Position numbers and translations under genes: made by a program. Below, piece after piece: positions 10,225 through 20,396 of a stretch of DNA of 64,000 bases (positions within the stretch are counted from its first letter, which is position 1; every line of letters begins with the position of its first letter). The stretch lies in assembly GCF_028640845.1 (NCBI RefSeq), contig NC_080543.1, forward strand, positions 6,906,459-6,970,458, given 5' to 3'. Under the pieces are notes generated by a model. That model had not been told where the DNA came from. It saw nothing but the letters and a program-made list of their open reading frames with translations, and ran no database searches. The DNA is from Ahaetulla prasina. Its lineage: Eukaryota; Chordata; Lepidosauria; Squamata; Colubridae.

Positions 10225-10433
10225 CTGGTTAGCACCAAAGCACCAGAAGGCAGGACAAGAAACAACGGATGGAAGCTAATCAAGGAGAGAAGCAACCTAG
10301 AGCTAAGGAGAAATTTCCTGACTATGAGAACAATTAACCAGCGGAACAGCTTGCCACAAGACAAAATGTTGTGGGCGCTCCATCACTGGAGGCTTTTAAG
10401 AAGAGACTGGACTGTCATTTGTCTGAAATGGTA
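10225..10433 (+). mobile_element. CR1 LINE fragment
   Basis: Diverged ORF2 end: ATGGAAGCTAATCAAGGAGAG, GGAGAAATTTCCTGACTATGAG, AACAATTAACCAGCGGAAC and ACTGGAGGCTTTTAAGAAGAG. The CR1 3' UTR is absent. Confidence 0.75.
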
Positions 10434-10545
10434 CTGTTGTTCCACTTACAACAGTTCACTTAGTGATTGTTCAGAGTTATAACGGCACTGAAAAAGTGAC
10501 TTATTACAGTTTTTCACACAGAACAGAACAGAACAGAACAACAGA
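10432..10545 (+). mobile_element. Pogo/Tigger-like fragment plus (AGAAC)n
   Basis: ACAGTTCACTTAGTGATTGTT..GGCACTGAAAAAGTGAC matches the family start. It ends in a short AGAAC pentamer run at 10516-10545. Confidence 0.65.
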
Positions 10546-11330
10546 GCTGACAGATCTTAACCTCGGGAATTCTTAGGGAAGGTTTAAATTTTCTTAGCTT
10601 ACAAGATGTTTTATAGATGGCATTTGGATCCTAAAAAGTTGGCATGTATGTATTCGAATACGCAAGCTAAATGTTGGAGATGTGACTGTGACGAAGCAAC
10701 TTATTATCATATATGGTGGACTTGTAAAAAAGTTAAAGCATTTTGGATTAAAGTATGGTGGATTATGCAGAATATTTTGAAAAAGAAGATTCAGTTTACC
10801 CCACAGTTGTTTCTACTGGGAATAATCACGGGTTGTACGGTGAATGAGACTAAACTGATTTTAAATTTAATAACAGCCGCAAGACTTTTGATTGCACAAT
10901 ATTAGAAGAAAAAAGATTTGCCTGCAATTGAAGAATGGACACTTAAAGTATCAAACTTGGCAGAGATGGCTAAAATCACTGCGTATTTGAAAGACTATAC
11001 AGAAGAGAAATATGTATCGGAATGGAGAATGTGAGTTGATTATATTCAAAATAAGTATTAGACTAAAAAGTACTAAATAGCTTATGAGTGAATTTAGGAG
11101 TTTATATGTTTAATTGGGAGAGGAGTTGAGGGTACAAAGGGTGAGGAGTGACTATGGATTATGACTTATGTTGTATTTTAATTTATGATTGTTAATTTTA
11201 TACCCTGTACTTTGTTCTGGGAAGTCTCGGGGGGGCGGGGAAGGGGGGAGGGAGGGGAAGTGAGCGGGAGGGTGTGGAAGATGAAAAAAAAGAAAAATTT
11301 TTTTTTCTTAGTTTAGGTGCAGCAAAAACC
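10546..11330 (+). mobile_element. L1 LINE, 3' end
   Basis: Frame 10606-10905 encodes the ORF2 C-terminal zinc-knuckle region (CWRCDCDEATYYHIWWTCKKVKAFW), then a stop where the copy at 14717 has Trp. It is followed by ..EEWTLKVSNLAEMAKI and a G-rich 3' UTR (11228-11275: runs of G, AGGGAGGGG) and poly-A. 5'-truncated and inactive. Confidence 0.88.
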
Positions 11331-11352
11331 TATTGAAAAAGTTCCCCTAAAA

Positions 11353-11890
11353 CAGTGGTTCTCAACCTTTATAGTGCTGTGACCCCTTTAATACAATTCC
11401 CCACGATGTGGAGACCCCTTTAATACAATTCCCCACGATGTGGAGACCCCTTGAATACAATTCCCCACGATGTGGCGACCCCAACCGTAAAATTATTTTC
11501 ATTTTGAATTTATCGCGCCTGAAGCCGTATTGGCTAGCGATCTGAACTGCTTGTGACTGCCTTGAGGACGGAGGCATTAAAGCGGAGACTCCTCCCCTAT
11601 TAAGTTTATGGCGCCTGAAGCCAGATTAGGCTAGCGATTGGTAGTGATTGCAGCTGTCTTGAGAGGGAGACATCAGAGCAAAGATTTCTCTCTTTTTTAA
11701 TTCATCGTGCCTGAAGCCGAATTCGGCTAGCGGTTTGTAGAGCCTGCAGCTGGCTTGTGGAGTCAACCATTGGAGCGCAATTCTTCGACTCGCAAGTATA
11801 CTTCCCATATTTCCGATGGTCTTAGGCGACCCCTGGCAAATCGTCATTCGACCCCCAACAGGGTCCCGACCCACAGGTTGAGAACCGCTA
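11353..11890. mobile_element. SPIN-like non-autonomous hAT element
   Basis: Starts CAGTGGTTCTCAACCTTTAT and ends GACCCACAGGTTGAGAACCGCTA, with an exact 8-bp duplication CCCTAAAA at 11345-11352 and 11891-11898. The ends, including TTCCGATGGTCTTAGGCGAC near the right side, closely recall the SPIN (hAT) consensus as remembered. The interior differs: a 30-bp unit (AATACAATTCCCCACGATGT) is present three times at 11386-11482, and a unit of about 96 bp containing GCCTGAAGCC..GGCTAGCG three times. No transposase coding. Confidence 0.85.
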
Positions 11891-11898
11891 CCCTAAAA

Positions 11899-12250
11899 AG
11901 TCAAGTTACAAAACAAAGGGAGGGGGGGGAAGTGAAACTTTTTCACTTTTACCTGCAAAATGACATATTTTGTAGCCTTTCCTACGGCCAGGAACACAGC
12001 ACACAAGCAGCAATATGAAACTCATTGCTAAATTGCTGAATTCTGGAGGTGGCCATAAATACACTTCCTCGTGAAATATTATATGACAGGAACAAGAGAC
12101 AGACTGTCTCGCCTGGTCCGAATCGATCTCTCTGCCTATGACCCAACTGCAGATATGAAATCTTCATGGCATTCCCAGAAGAATTTTGATCAAAACAAGA
12201 CCGTAACTCAAAAATGTTTTGACCAAGCTGTCTGGGGAACTGAGATACTA
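11899..12250. other. Unassigned segment
   Basis: A purine stretch at 11918-11932, otherwise no recognised repeat or frame. Confidence 0.35.
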
Positions 12251-12618
12251 GTAGTCCTCGACTTCCGACCGCAATGGAGCCCGACATCTCCTTTGCAACT
12301 TTAGATAGGAAATCCTTGACTTCCGAACACAATTGAGCTTTCTGTTGCTAAGCGAGACAGGTGTGAATTTTGCTCCGTTTTACGACCTTTCTTGTTGTTA
12401 AGCGAATCAGTGCCGTTGTTAAATTAGTCGCATGTTTGTGAAGGAAATCTGACTTCTTCATTGACGTTGCTTGTCAGAAGGTGGCCAAGGTGTCACAGGA
12501 CACTCCAGTCGTCATAAATATAATTCGGTTGCCAAGAGTCTGAATTTTGATCATGGGACCATGGGGATGCCGAGATGGTTATTAATTGTGAAAAATGGTC
12601 CTAAGTCACTTTTTTTCA
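12251..12618 (-). mobile_element. Pogo/Tigger-like element
   Basis: AGTAGTCCTCGACTTCCGAC at the start is partly duplicated at 12303. The body has CTGTTGCTAAGCGAGAC, TTGCTTGTCAGAAGG and GAATTTTGATCATGGGACCATG, and it ends CTAAGTCACTTTTTTTCAG, directly abutting the GATA tract. Confidence 0.75.
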
Positions 12619-12621
12619 GGT

Positions 12622-12644
12622 ATAGATGAGAGATAGATAGATAA

Positions 12645-12697
<53 letters not shown>

Positions 12698-12818
12698 CAG
12701 ACAATTAGAAAAATAGATAGATGATAGATAGATAATAGATAGATATATAGGTAGATGATAGATAATTAGATAGACAGGAAATTAGATAGATAGATGACAG
12801 ATAAATAGATAGAGCTAG

Positions 12819-12869
<51 letters not shown>

Positions 12870-13347
12870 GATAGATGGATGGATGGATGGATAGATAGAT
12901 GCATAGATAGATAGATAGATAGATGATAGATAGGTAGATAGGTAGGTAGATAGGTAGGTAGGTAGATAGATAGATAATTGATAAATAGATATATAGATGA
13001 CAGACAGATAATTAGACAATTAGATAAATGATAGACTGATAGATAATTAGCTAGATGATAAATAGATAGATAGATGATAGATAATTAGACGGGCAATTAG
13101 ATAGATAGATGACAGATAGATAGAGAGATAAAGATAGATAGAGAGATGATAGATAAATAGATAGATAGGTAGATGATAGATAGATAATTAGATAGATAAT
13201 TAGACAGACAATTAGATAGATAGATGACAGATAGATAGAGAGATAGAGATAGAGATAGATAGATAGATAATAGATAGATGATAGATAGATAATTAGATAA
13301 ATAGACAGGCCATTAGATAGATAGATGACAGATAGATAGAGAGATAG

Positions 13348-13406
<59 letters not shown>

Positions 13407-13423
13407 CAGACAGAATGACATAT

Positions 13424-13471
<48 letters not shown>

Positions 13472-13477
13472 CAGAAT

Positions 13478-13511
<34 letters not shown>

Positions 13512-13590
13512 TATGTGCGTGTGTAAGAGAGAGAGAGAGGGAGGGAGGGAGGGAGGGAGGGAGAAAGACACAGAGAGAAAGAGAAATAGG
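12622..13590. repeat. GATA/GACA (Bkm-type) microsatellite tract
   Basis: Almost 1 kb of GATA with interspersed GACA, GGTA and ATTA variants, turning into (GA)n at 13492-13512 and GGGA repeats to 13564. This is the simple-repeat type first known as the Bkm satellite of snakes. Tyr/Leu/Ser/Ile frames here are spurious. Confidence 0.97.
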
Positions 13591-14159
13591 ATGAGGCTTT
13601 AGTCATCGGCATCATTGTGACTTTTTTAACCCTCCTTCTCCTTCCCTCAAGACAGGATAATGTCAGGCATGAAGAATTAAATTAAGCTCCAGTTAAGCTG
13701 ATTTACTGCTCAAGCCTATATATAATAATCTGATCCACTAACGGCCGGCATTAAATTGGCACTAGATAAGAGTCAATGGAATTCCACAGAGGCTGGACTT
13801 GTATTGCTTGCAGGAACGTAAAGATTCTAGGCTGATTCCTCTCTTGACTCCCCCCTCTCCCGGCTCTGCCCATCCTTCTCTTACATATGCTGGCTCAGGA
13901 ATTCTGGGAATTGAAGTCCACAAGTCTTAAAGGGGCCATAGTCCCCCACCTCGGAATTAAGGGATGGTAATAAACAACAGCACTGTTACCTAGCAAAAAA
14001 AGGACACTATCACACCGAGGGAAAATAAAACTAAGGATAACGTTGTTTTTCACTTAAGCCGGCCATCTGTGATTCCTGCCTGTCTGTTTCCCAGAAAGCA
14101 TCGGATAGTTAAATTTCCTTGCGTGGCTTTAACATCCTTGCTTTGGTTCTGCAACCCAA
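13591..14159. other. Unassigned segment, possible conserved non-coding DNA
   Basis: Mostly unique sequence with AT-rich words (CTATATATAATAATCTGATCC, GGCATTAAATTGGCAC). A half copy of the H2 hAT family (GAATTCTGGGAATTGAAGTC) lies at 13893-13960. Confidence 0.4.
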
Positions 14160-14716
14160 CAAGACAGACACAGATTTCAGAGGATAATTAGAACTGCAGA
14201 AAAAACCATGGCTACCAACCTGCCTTCCATTGAGGACCTATATACTTCACGAATCAAGAAGAGGGCCGTGAAAATATTTACAGATCCCTCACATCCAAGA
14301 CATAAACTGTTTCAACTCCTACCATCAAAACGATGCTATAGAGCATTGCACACCAGAACAACTAGACATAAGAACAGTTTCTTCCCGAAGGCCATCACTC
14401 TGCTAAACAAATAATTCCCTCAACACTGTCAAACTATTTACTAAATCTGCACTACTATTAATCTTCTCATTACCCATCTCCTCACACTTATGACTGTATG
14501 ACTGTAACCTTGTTGCTGGTATCCTTATGATTTACATTGGCCAGTTCCTAATATGATTTGATTGCTTATTTGTACCCTCTGACTATCATTAAGTGTTGTC
14601 CCTTATGATTTTTGACGAAGGTATCTTTTCTTTTATGTACAGCGAGCGTGTATGCACCAAGACAAATTTCTTGTGTGTCCAATCACACTTGGCCAATAAA
14701 AAATTCTATTCTATTA
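14160..14716 (+). mobile_element. Snake1-type L3/CR1 LINE, 3' end
   Basis: Frame 14208-14414 encodes the C-terminus ATNLPSIEDLYTSRIKKRAV, FTDPSHPRHKLFQLLPSKR and RALHTRTTRHKNSFFPKAI, ending TLLNK. The 3' UTR has TTATGTACAGCGAGCG, CAAATTTCTTGTGTGTCCAA and CACTTGGCCAATAAAAAATT, running into (ATTCT)n. The tail is interrupted by the next L1 and resumes at 15507. Confidence 0.88.
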
Positions 14717-15506
14717 TGGTGGACTTGTAAAAAAAATCAAAGCATTTTGGATAAAAAATTTGGTGGGTCATGCAAAATATTTTGAAAAAGAAGATAAAGT
14801 TTACTCCGCAGTTGTTTTTATTGGGTATAATTACGGACTGTACGGCAATAGAGACTAAATTGATCGTAAATTTAATATCAGCAGCTAGACTATTGGTAGC
14901 GCAATATTGGAAGAAGGAATATCTGCCTACCATGGAAGAGTGGATATTAAAAGTAGCGAATTTAGCGGAGATGGCAAAAATCTCAGCGTATCTGAAAGAC
15001 TATTCACAAGAAAGATATATACTGGAATGGAGAAGATGGATTGATTATATTCAAAACAAATATCAGACCAAGAAGTACCAAATAGCTTATGAATGAATAG
15101 AAAGTAAACATTGTATTTGTATATTTTTCTTTATGTAAAAGGGGAGTTAAGCAATGGTGGGATTCAGCCGGTTCGCACCACTTGGGGAGAACCGGTTGTT
15201 AACTTTCTGAGCAGTTTGATGAACTGGTTGTTGGAAGAAATCATTAAGGCAGAGAACCGATTGTTAAATTATTTGAATCCCACCACTGGAGTTAAAGTTG
15301 TAGGGGAGGGATGGGAGTTTATGGATAGTTAGCCTATTCTAGCTTATGATTGTTAGATGTTATACCCTGTATTTTGCTCTGGGAAGTCCGGGTGGGGTGG
15401 GGTGGGGTGACTGGGTGGAGGTGGGAAGTGGGAGGGGCGGTGGGGGGAGGGAGGGAGAGGGGAGGCATTTGTGGACATTTTCTGTAAAACTTTTTAATTA
15501 AAAAAA
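14717..15506 (+). mobile_element. L1 LINE, 3' end, inserted in the Snake1 tail
   Basis: Begins TGGTGGACTTGTAAAAAAAATC. The frame at 14770-15096 encodes MQNILKKKIKFTPQLFLLGI, ARLLVAQYWKKEYLPTMEEW and RWIDYIQNKYQTKKYQIAYE. The 3' UTR has a G-rich run at 15385-15465, then AATTAAAAAAAAAA. The ATTCT pentamers on both sides act as the target duplication. Confidence 0.88.
15152..15288. mobile_element. hAT MITE H1, inserted in L1
   Basis: CAATGGTGGGATTCAGCC to TTTGAATCCCACCACTG, 137 bp, the same length as the copy at 418. Target duplication GAGTTAAG (15144-15151) and GAGTTAAA (15289-15296), one mismatch. It splits the L1 3' UTR. Confidence 0.9.
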
Positions 15507-15541
15507 AAATTCTATTCTATTCTAAAAAAAAAAACCCACAT

Positions 15542-15845
15542 CCTTGCCTTTGATAAATCATTCGGGGTACTGTACAATCAAGCATGGCCATATAGATCTA
15601 TAAACCCAACTACATCGCAGGTAGAAATTGTGACTGCATCCATAACTCCAGAAACGGGTGCTTTGCATTTAAAAAAAAAAATCCCCCTTTCCTTGCCTTT
15701 GATAAATCATTCGGGGTACTGTACAATCAAGCACGGCCATATAGAACCGTTATGGAGATCTATAAACCCAACTACATCGCAGGTAGAAATTGTGACTGCA
15801 TCCATAGGTCCAGAAGCGGGTGCTTTGCATTTAAAAAAAAAAACG
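15542..15845. repeat. Direct tandem duplication, about 150-bp unit
   Basis: CCTTGCCTTTGATAAATCAT starts at 15542 and again at 15691. Both units run through TCGGGGTACTGTACAATCAA and GTAGAAATTGTGACTGCATC to GGTGCTTTGCATTT plus an A-run. The units differ at a few bases and a 13-bp gap. The source sequence is unrecognised. Confidence 0.85.
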
Positions 15846-16224
15846 CCAAAAAAATCAAAAGGAAGGAGCCTTTACAACTCTTCTGGTAGCAGGGTTTCGT
15901 GTTTTTCTCTCTGGGGCTATCAAGTAAGAAATCATTTTAATGGTTTTCTCAGGAGGATCATACAAATAGCTGTTGGAGGGCTGGACTACGTACAGAATTT
16001 AATCTCCTTCTGATTCAATATTATAGAGCACTGCACACCAGAACAATGAGACACAAGGTCAGTTTTTCCTCTGCTAAACAATTAATTCCCACAACACCGT
16101 CAAACTATTTATGTATTACTATTATTCTTCGCATCCTTCCTCTTACCTATCTCCTTTTTACTTACGACTATAACCATGTTGCTTGTACCTTGCTTGTTCG
16201 AGTCATACCCGAATCATACCCGAA

Positions 16225-16292
16225 ATAAGTCCTTCGGGAGAAGGGCGGTATCTAAATAATAAATAAATAAATAAATAAATAATAAATAATAA
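16225..16292 (+). mobile_element. L2 3' tail, very short copy
   Basis: AAGTCCTTCGGGAGAAGGGCGGTATCTAAAT plus (AAAT)n, a strongly 5'-truncated L2 insertion inside the Snake1 copy. Confidence 0.75.
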
Positions 16293-16372
16293 ATTTTAAT
16301 TGCTTATTTAGTATCCCATGACTATCGCTAAGTGTTGTTGTATCTTATAACTCTTGATTAATGTATTTATGA

Positions 16373-16641
16373 CAGGGGTGAAATCCAGCAGGTTCTGGAG
16401 AACCGGTAGCGGAAATTTTGAGTAGTTTGGAGAACCGGCAAATGCCACCTCTGGCTGGCCCCAGAGTGGGGTGGGAATGGAGTTTTTGCAATATCCTTTC
16501 CCCGGGAATGGGAATTTTGCAGTATCCTTCCCGTGGAGTGGGGTGGAAATGGAGAGTTTGCAGTATCCTTCCCCTGCCACGCCCACCAAGCCATGCCACG
16601 CCCACAGAACCGGTAGTAAAATAATTTGAATTCCACCGCTG
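16373..16641. mobile_element. hAT MITE H5 (269 bp)
   Basis: CAGGGGTGAAATCCAGCAGG to TTTGAATTCCACCGCTG, with an exact 8-bp duplication ATTTATGA at 16365-16372 and 16642-16649. The interior holds imperfect repeats of GGGAATGG..TTTTGCAGTATCCTTCCC. Confidence 0.92.
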
Positions 16642-16763
16642 ATTTATGATAACTATGATCATGACTTATCACTTATATATTTTATGTACACTGAGACCTA
16701 ATGCACCGAAGACAAATTCCTTGTGTGTCCAATCACACTTGGACAATAAAGAATTCTATTCCA

Positions 16764-16993
16764 TTCTAATTCTAATTCTAATTCTAATTCTAATTCTAAT
16801 TCTAATTCTAATTCTAATTCTAATTCTAATTCTAATTCTAATTCTACTCTACTCTACTCTACTCTACTCTACTCTACTCTACTCTACTCTACTCTATTCT
16901 ATTCTATTCTATTCTATTTCCATTCCTTCTATTCTGTTCTGTTCTGTTCTGTTCGGTTCGGTTCTGTTCTGTTCTGTTCTATTCCATTCTACA
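16764..16993. repeat. Graded microsatellite (TTCTAA)n-(ACTCT)n-(ATTCT)n-(GTTCT)n
   Basis: A hexamer run TTCTAA gives way to the pentamers ACTCT, ATTCT and then GTTCT/GTTCG. It begins at the 3' end of the Snake1 copy, so it is seeded by that tail. Confidence 0.95.
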
Positions 16994-17009
16994 GTTGCAA
17001 ACTCTCATA

Positions 17010-17205
17010 TTTTGCAGCGTTCTGACAAGCGAAGTCTATAGGGAGCCCAGATTCACTTAACAACCTTGTTACTAATTTAACATCACTGTGATTCACTTAA
17101 CCACTGGGGCAAGAATGGTCATAAAACAGGGCAAGCCTCGTTTAACAACGGTCTCGCTTAGCAATGGAAATGTTGAGCTGAGCTGTGGTCGTAAGTCGAG
17201 GAACC
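17010..17205 (+). mobile_element. Pogo/Tigger-like element, terminal half
   Basis: TTTTGCAGCGTTCTGACAAG, CACTTAACAACCTTGTTAC and CTCGCTTAGCAATGGAAATG, ending GTGGTCGTAAGTCGAGGAA. Confidence 0.75.
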
Positions 17206-17940
17206 CACCTTTACAACCTGTATACCGGCAGTGCCCCACAACCAACTTTTCTGTTTCTGCTTCCATTAATAAAGCCAAATACTTTTAAAATGCTTCTTTG
17301 CAAAACAGTCTTCATTTAAAAGTTTTAGGTTACTTTCAATGTATGTGACGGGCAATTCAGTACATTTACAATGGAGGAATAATCAATGTATGGAGACAAA
17401 AGTATTCTTCAAAGAAACTGTCCTGTTGCTGAATAAGCAAACATCTGTTTGAACAAGAAAATGATACCAAGATTACAAATGGATTCGCCAGACCGCAGTT
17501 TCCCCAAATTCAGCAGTTTTTAAATGGGTGGATTTCGAATCCTGCAGCCTGAGAATTCTGGGAATTGGAGTCCAATAAGCTGACTGGGGGATTCTGAAAG
17601 TTGCATCCATTTAACGAGATTGAGAAATACTTCCAAATCTTTTGAGTGCTTTAACCCAAGTGTTAAAAGCAAGTGTTAATTTTCCAAGACGGTTTTTCAA
17701 AGTCAAATATAATTAGATTCTAATTTGGATCTGTCTTAAAGACAGAATTCAATCCATCGTGAGGGAAAACTTCGAGAGAGGGTTGATATTTAGTGACGAT
17801 GTAATTGTCCTTAAGGCCTATTTCATGAAACACACACATAGAAGATCCTGAGAAATATTAAACAAATCAGAAATGGTTAATCTTGTTTACACCTACAAAG
17901 TCACTAACCAGGGCCATGTCCAGGGGGTTGGCTTTTAAAC
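17206..17940. other. Unassigned segment
   Basis: A weak H2-hAT relic at 17535-17600 (GAGAATTCTGGGAATTGGAG). The rest is AT-rich unique sequence without a convincing frame. Confidence 0.4.
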
Positions 17941-18250
17941 AAAGATGGTATTCAGCTGGGGATTCAGCAACGGTCATAAGTGTGAAAAACGGCCATAAGT
18001 CACTTTTTTTCAGTGACGTCACATCGAATGGTCACTAAGTGAACTGTTCTAAATCGAGGACTGCCTGTATTTTCAAGGCAGGCACATCTCTGAATATCTC
18101 CCAGCTTTTCCAGGTGGTACAGATAATCCTCGATTTACGACAGTTCATTTCGTGATGTTACAACGGCACTGAAAAAATGCCAGAGATGGTATTCAGCTGG
18201 TTCAAACCGGTTCGGGTGAACCGGTAACAGAGATCGCAGGTGGGCCTGCC
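17941..18250. mobile_element. Composite of pogo-like and hAT pieces
   Basis: 17967-18072 is a minus-orientation pogo-like end (CATAAGTCACTTTTTTTCAG..AATCGAGGACTGCCTG). 18120-18178 is a plus-orientation start (AATCCTCGATTTACGACAG..GGCACTGAAAAAATGC). 18179-18250 is the hAT H7 left part, with the same junction as at 7455. Confidence 0.7.
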
Positions 18251-18383
18251 TGTTGTGGTCCTCCAGCAGCCTGCGGAGCTGGCAACGGAGTCAGACAGCG
18301 ATGAGGCCGAGGTGAGGCCAGGACCATCGGGGAGTGACGTGCGGACTCCAGAGCCTGATAGTAGTGAGGCAGAAGAACAGGAG
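18251..18383 (+). mobile_element. LTR family C, truncated
   Basis: Starts TGTTGTGGTCCTCCAGCAGC after CTGCC, as in the 7525 copy. It breaks off after AGAAGAACAGGAG and is joined to a pogo-like fragment (TTACAATGGCACTGAAAAAA). Confidence 0.8.
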
Positions 18384-18629
18384 TTACAATGGCACTGAAA
18401 AAAGCGACTTATGACCAGATGTGGTAATCAGCCAGTAAACCGGTAGCAGAAAACACACACACACTCATCCTATTTAGGCACGTTTTTGAGGCGGGGTGCA
18501 TGCGTGGGAGGCGTGCATGTAAGCAAAGCACATGCGCGGAAGGCTGGGCGCATGTGTGGAAGGCAGGTATGTGGGCGAACTATGTGCGCGCGGCAAACCG
18601 GTAGTAACAAAAGGTGAAACCCACCACTG
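18384..18629. mobile_element. Pogo-like fragment and hAT element
   Basis: Pogo-like 18384-18415 ends CTTATGAC. A hAT-type element, CAGATGTGGTAATCAGCC to CCCACCACTG (18416-18629), follows, with alternating GCATGTG words inside. Confidence 0.65.
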
Positions 18630-18782
18630 CTTTTAAACCATCTCCCTTTTTTAAAAATAATAATAATAATGTGGACACACAAAGGAACATATACACACAC
18701 AAATACTCCATGTGGTGACAACCTGCAGAGTGAATTTGTGAGCTCTATTCCAGGTACCAAGGAAATTAGGATGTGAAGTTTA

Positions 18783-19280
18783 TTGGAGGAGGAGGAGGAG
18801 GAGGAGGAAGAGGAGGAGGAGGAGGAGGAGGAGAAGGAGGAGGAGGAGGAGGAGGAGGAGGAGGAGGAGGAGGAGAAGGAGATAGAGGAGATGATGGAGG
18901 AGGAAGAGGAGGAGATGATGGAGGACGAGGAGGAAGAAGAGTAAAAGAAGGAGATAGATGAGATGATGGAAGAGGAGAGGAGGAAGGAAGAGGAAAAAGA
19001 GATAGAGGAGGAAGAAGAGATGATAGAGGAGATGATGGAGGAGGAAGAGGAGGAGATGATGGAGGATGAGGAGGAAGAAGAGTAAAAGAAGGAGATAGAT
19101 GAGATGGTGGAAGAGGAAAAGGAGAAGGAAGAGCAAGAGGAAAAAGAGATAGAGGAGGAAGAAAAGATGATAGAGGAGACGATGGAGGAGGAGGGGGAAG
19201 GAAGAAGGAGGAGGAGGAGAAGGAGAAGGAGGAAGAGAAGGAGAAGGAGGGGGAAGGAAGAAGGAGAAGGAGGAGGAGGT
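18783..19280. repeat. (GGA)n purine tract with a duplicated long unit
   Basis: About 500 bp of G/A on the plus strand. A block beginning GATAGAGGAGATGATGGAGG at about 18880 recurs at 19021 almost unchanged, so a unit of about 140 bp is duplicated. Gly/Glu and Pro/Ser frames are spurious. Confidence 0.95.
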
Positions 19281-19282
19281 TT

Positions 19283-20164
19283 GCTTGCCGAGTTTTAATT
19301 ACCAAGCTACATAATTATATCTGATTCCAGTTTTATCTTGCCTATCATCGCTGTATTGTTTTTTTTTTAAATTTATTGTGCAAATGGCATGAGATTATTT
19401 ATTTGTTCAATAAATAAAAGCTCCTGAAAGATGTAATCATTGCAACAACTAGGCAATTCTAGTGATTTCAACACTTTCTCTGAATTGCAGGCATTTGGGC
19501 AAAATTGTGGGTGACAATGGCAGGGTTGTTCTCCAGTGGAAGGCTGGATGTTTCCCCGTATCACCGTTTAATATCCTCGTTCAATATTCTCAATCTGGGC
19601 GCGAAGCAAGAAACGGAGGCTCCGTGAAGCAACATTTTTTTTTTCCTGGTTACCATTTGTTCTCTCCGTTTTTTAAGAAACTATGTGGAGATCAGAGGCG
19701 TCCACAGTGACAGTAGGTGACTTCAAATTGGAGAGTACAACTGTGTGATTGAAGCCTTTTCTGAGGTGTGTGAGATGCATGCAATCTACCTGACAACAGA
19801 CGGGGCATTTTCTCTTCTTTTGGTGACACCGAGATCATCTAAAGATGCGCCACTCCAATCTCTTGTCGATCAGCGATACCTTTAAAGCAACCGCCATGGT
19901 GGTATTCTAAGCACCCTGTCTTGGTAAGAAGACTGAAACGCGCCTGGGCTTTTATTACGGACTTATTGCATCAGTGAATTTTCCCTTCTTCTACCAGAGA
20001 ACTGCCCGTGTCTTCTGGAATCAACAACTTTGCATAAGTCTCCCGCTGCCGCATAGGCTCAGGAGGCAGTGGTGTAAAAAGAAAAAAGAAAGAAAGAAAC
20101 GAGAGAAAGCAGGGAGGAATTTGAAGACAAAAGAGCAAAGATGAAAAATCTGAGAAAAATGTAT
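19283..20164. other. Unassigned segment
   Basis: Mostly unique. A pyrimidine-AG acceptor-like site at about 19491 is followed by an open frame (HLGKIVGDNGRVVLQWKAG) with no recognised homology. A GAAA-rich stretch lies at 20080-20110. Confidence 0.35.
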
Positions 20165-20396
20165 AACGGAATGACGAGAGTTGGAAGGGACCTTGGAGGG
20201 CTTCTAATCCAACCACCTGCTCAAGCAGACCTTATACCAGTCCAGACAAATGGCTGTCCAGTCTCTTCTTAAAAACCTCCAGGGTTGGAGCATTTACAAC
20301 TTCTGGAGGCAAGCTGTTCCACTGGTTAATTGTCCTCATTGTAAGGAAATTTCTCCTTAGTTCTAGTTTGGTTCTCTCCTTGATTTATTTCCATCC

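Larger units (their letters stand above)
16022..16765 (+). mobile_element. Snake1-type L3/CR1 LINE, interrupted
   Basis: Starts TATAGAGCACTGCACACCAG (the RALHTR coding region) and ends ATTCCTTGTGTGTCCAATCA..CACTTGGACAATAAAGAATT. It is interrupted by an L2 tail at 16225-16292 and a hAT element at 16373-16641. Confidence 0.85.

Noticed and set aside
13293..13615. Tyr/Leu/Ser/Ile frames near 13.4 kb
   Set aside because: GATA repeat translations.
18766..19305. Pro-rich and Gly-rich frames of up to 179 codons
   Set aside because: (GGA)n translations.
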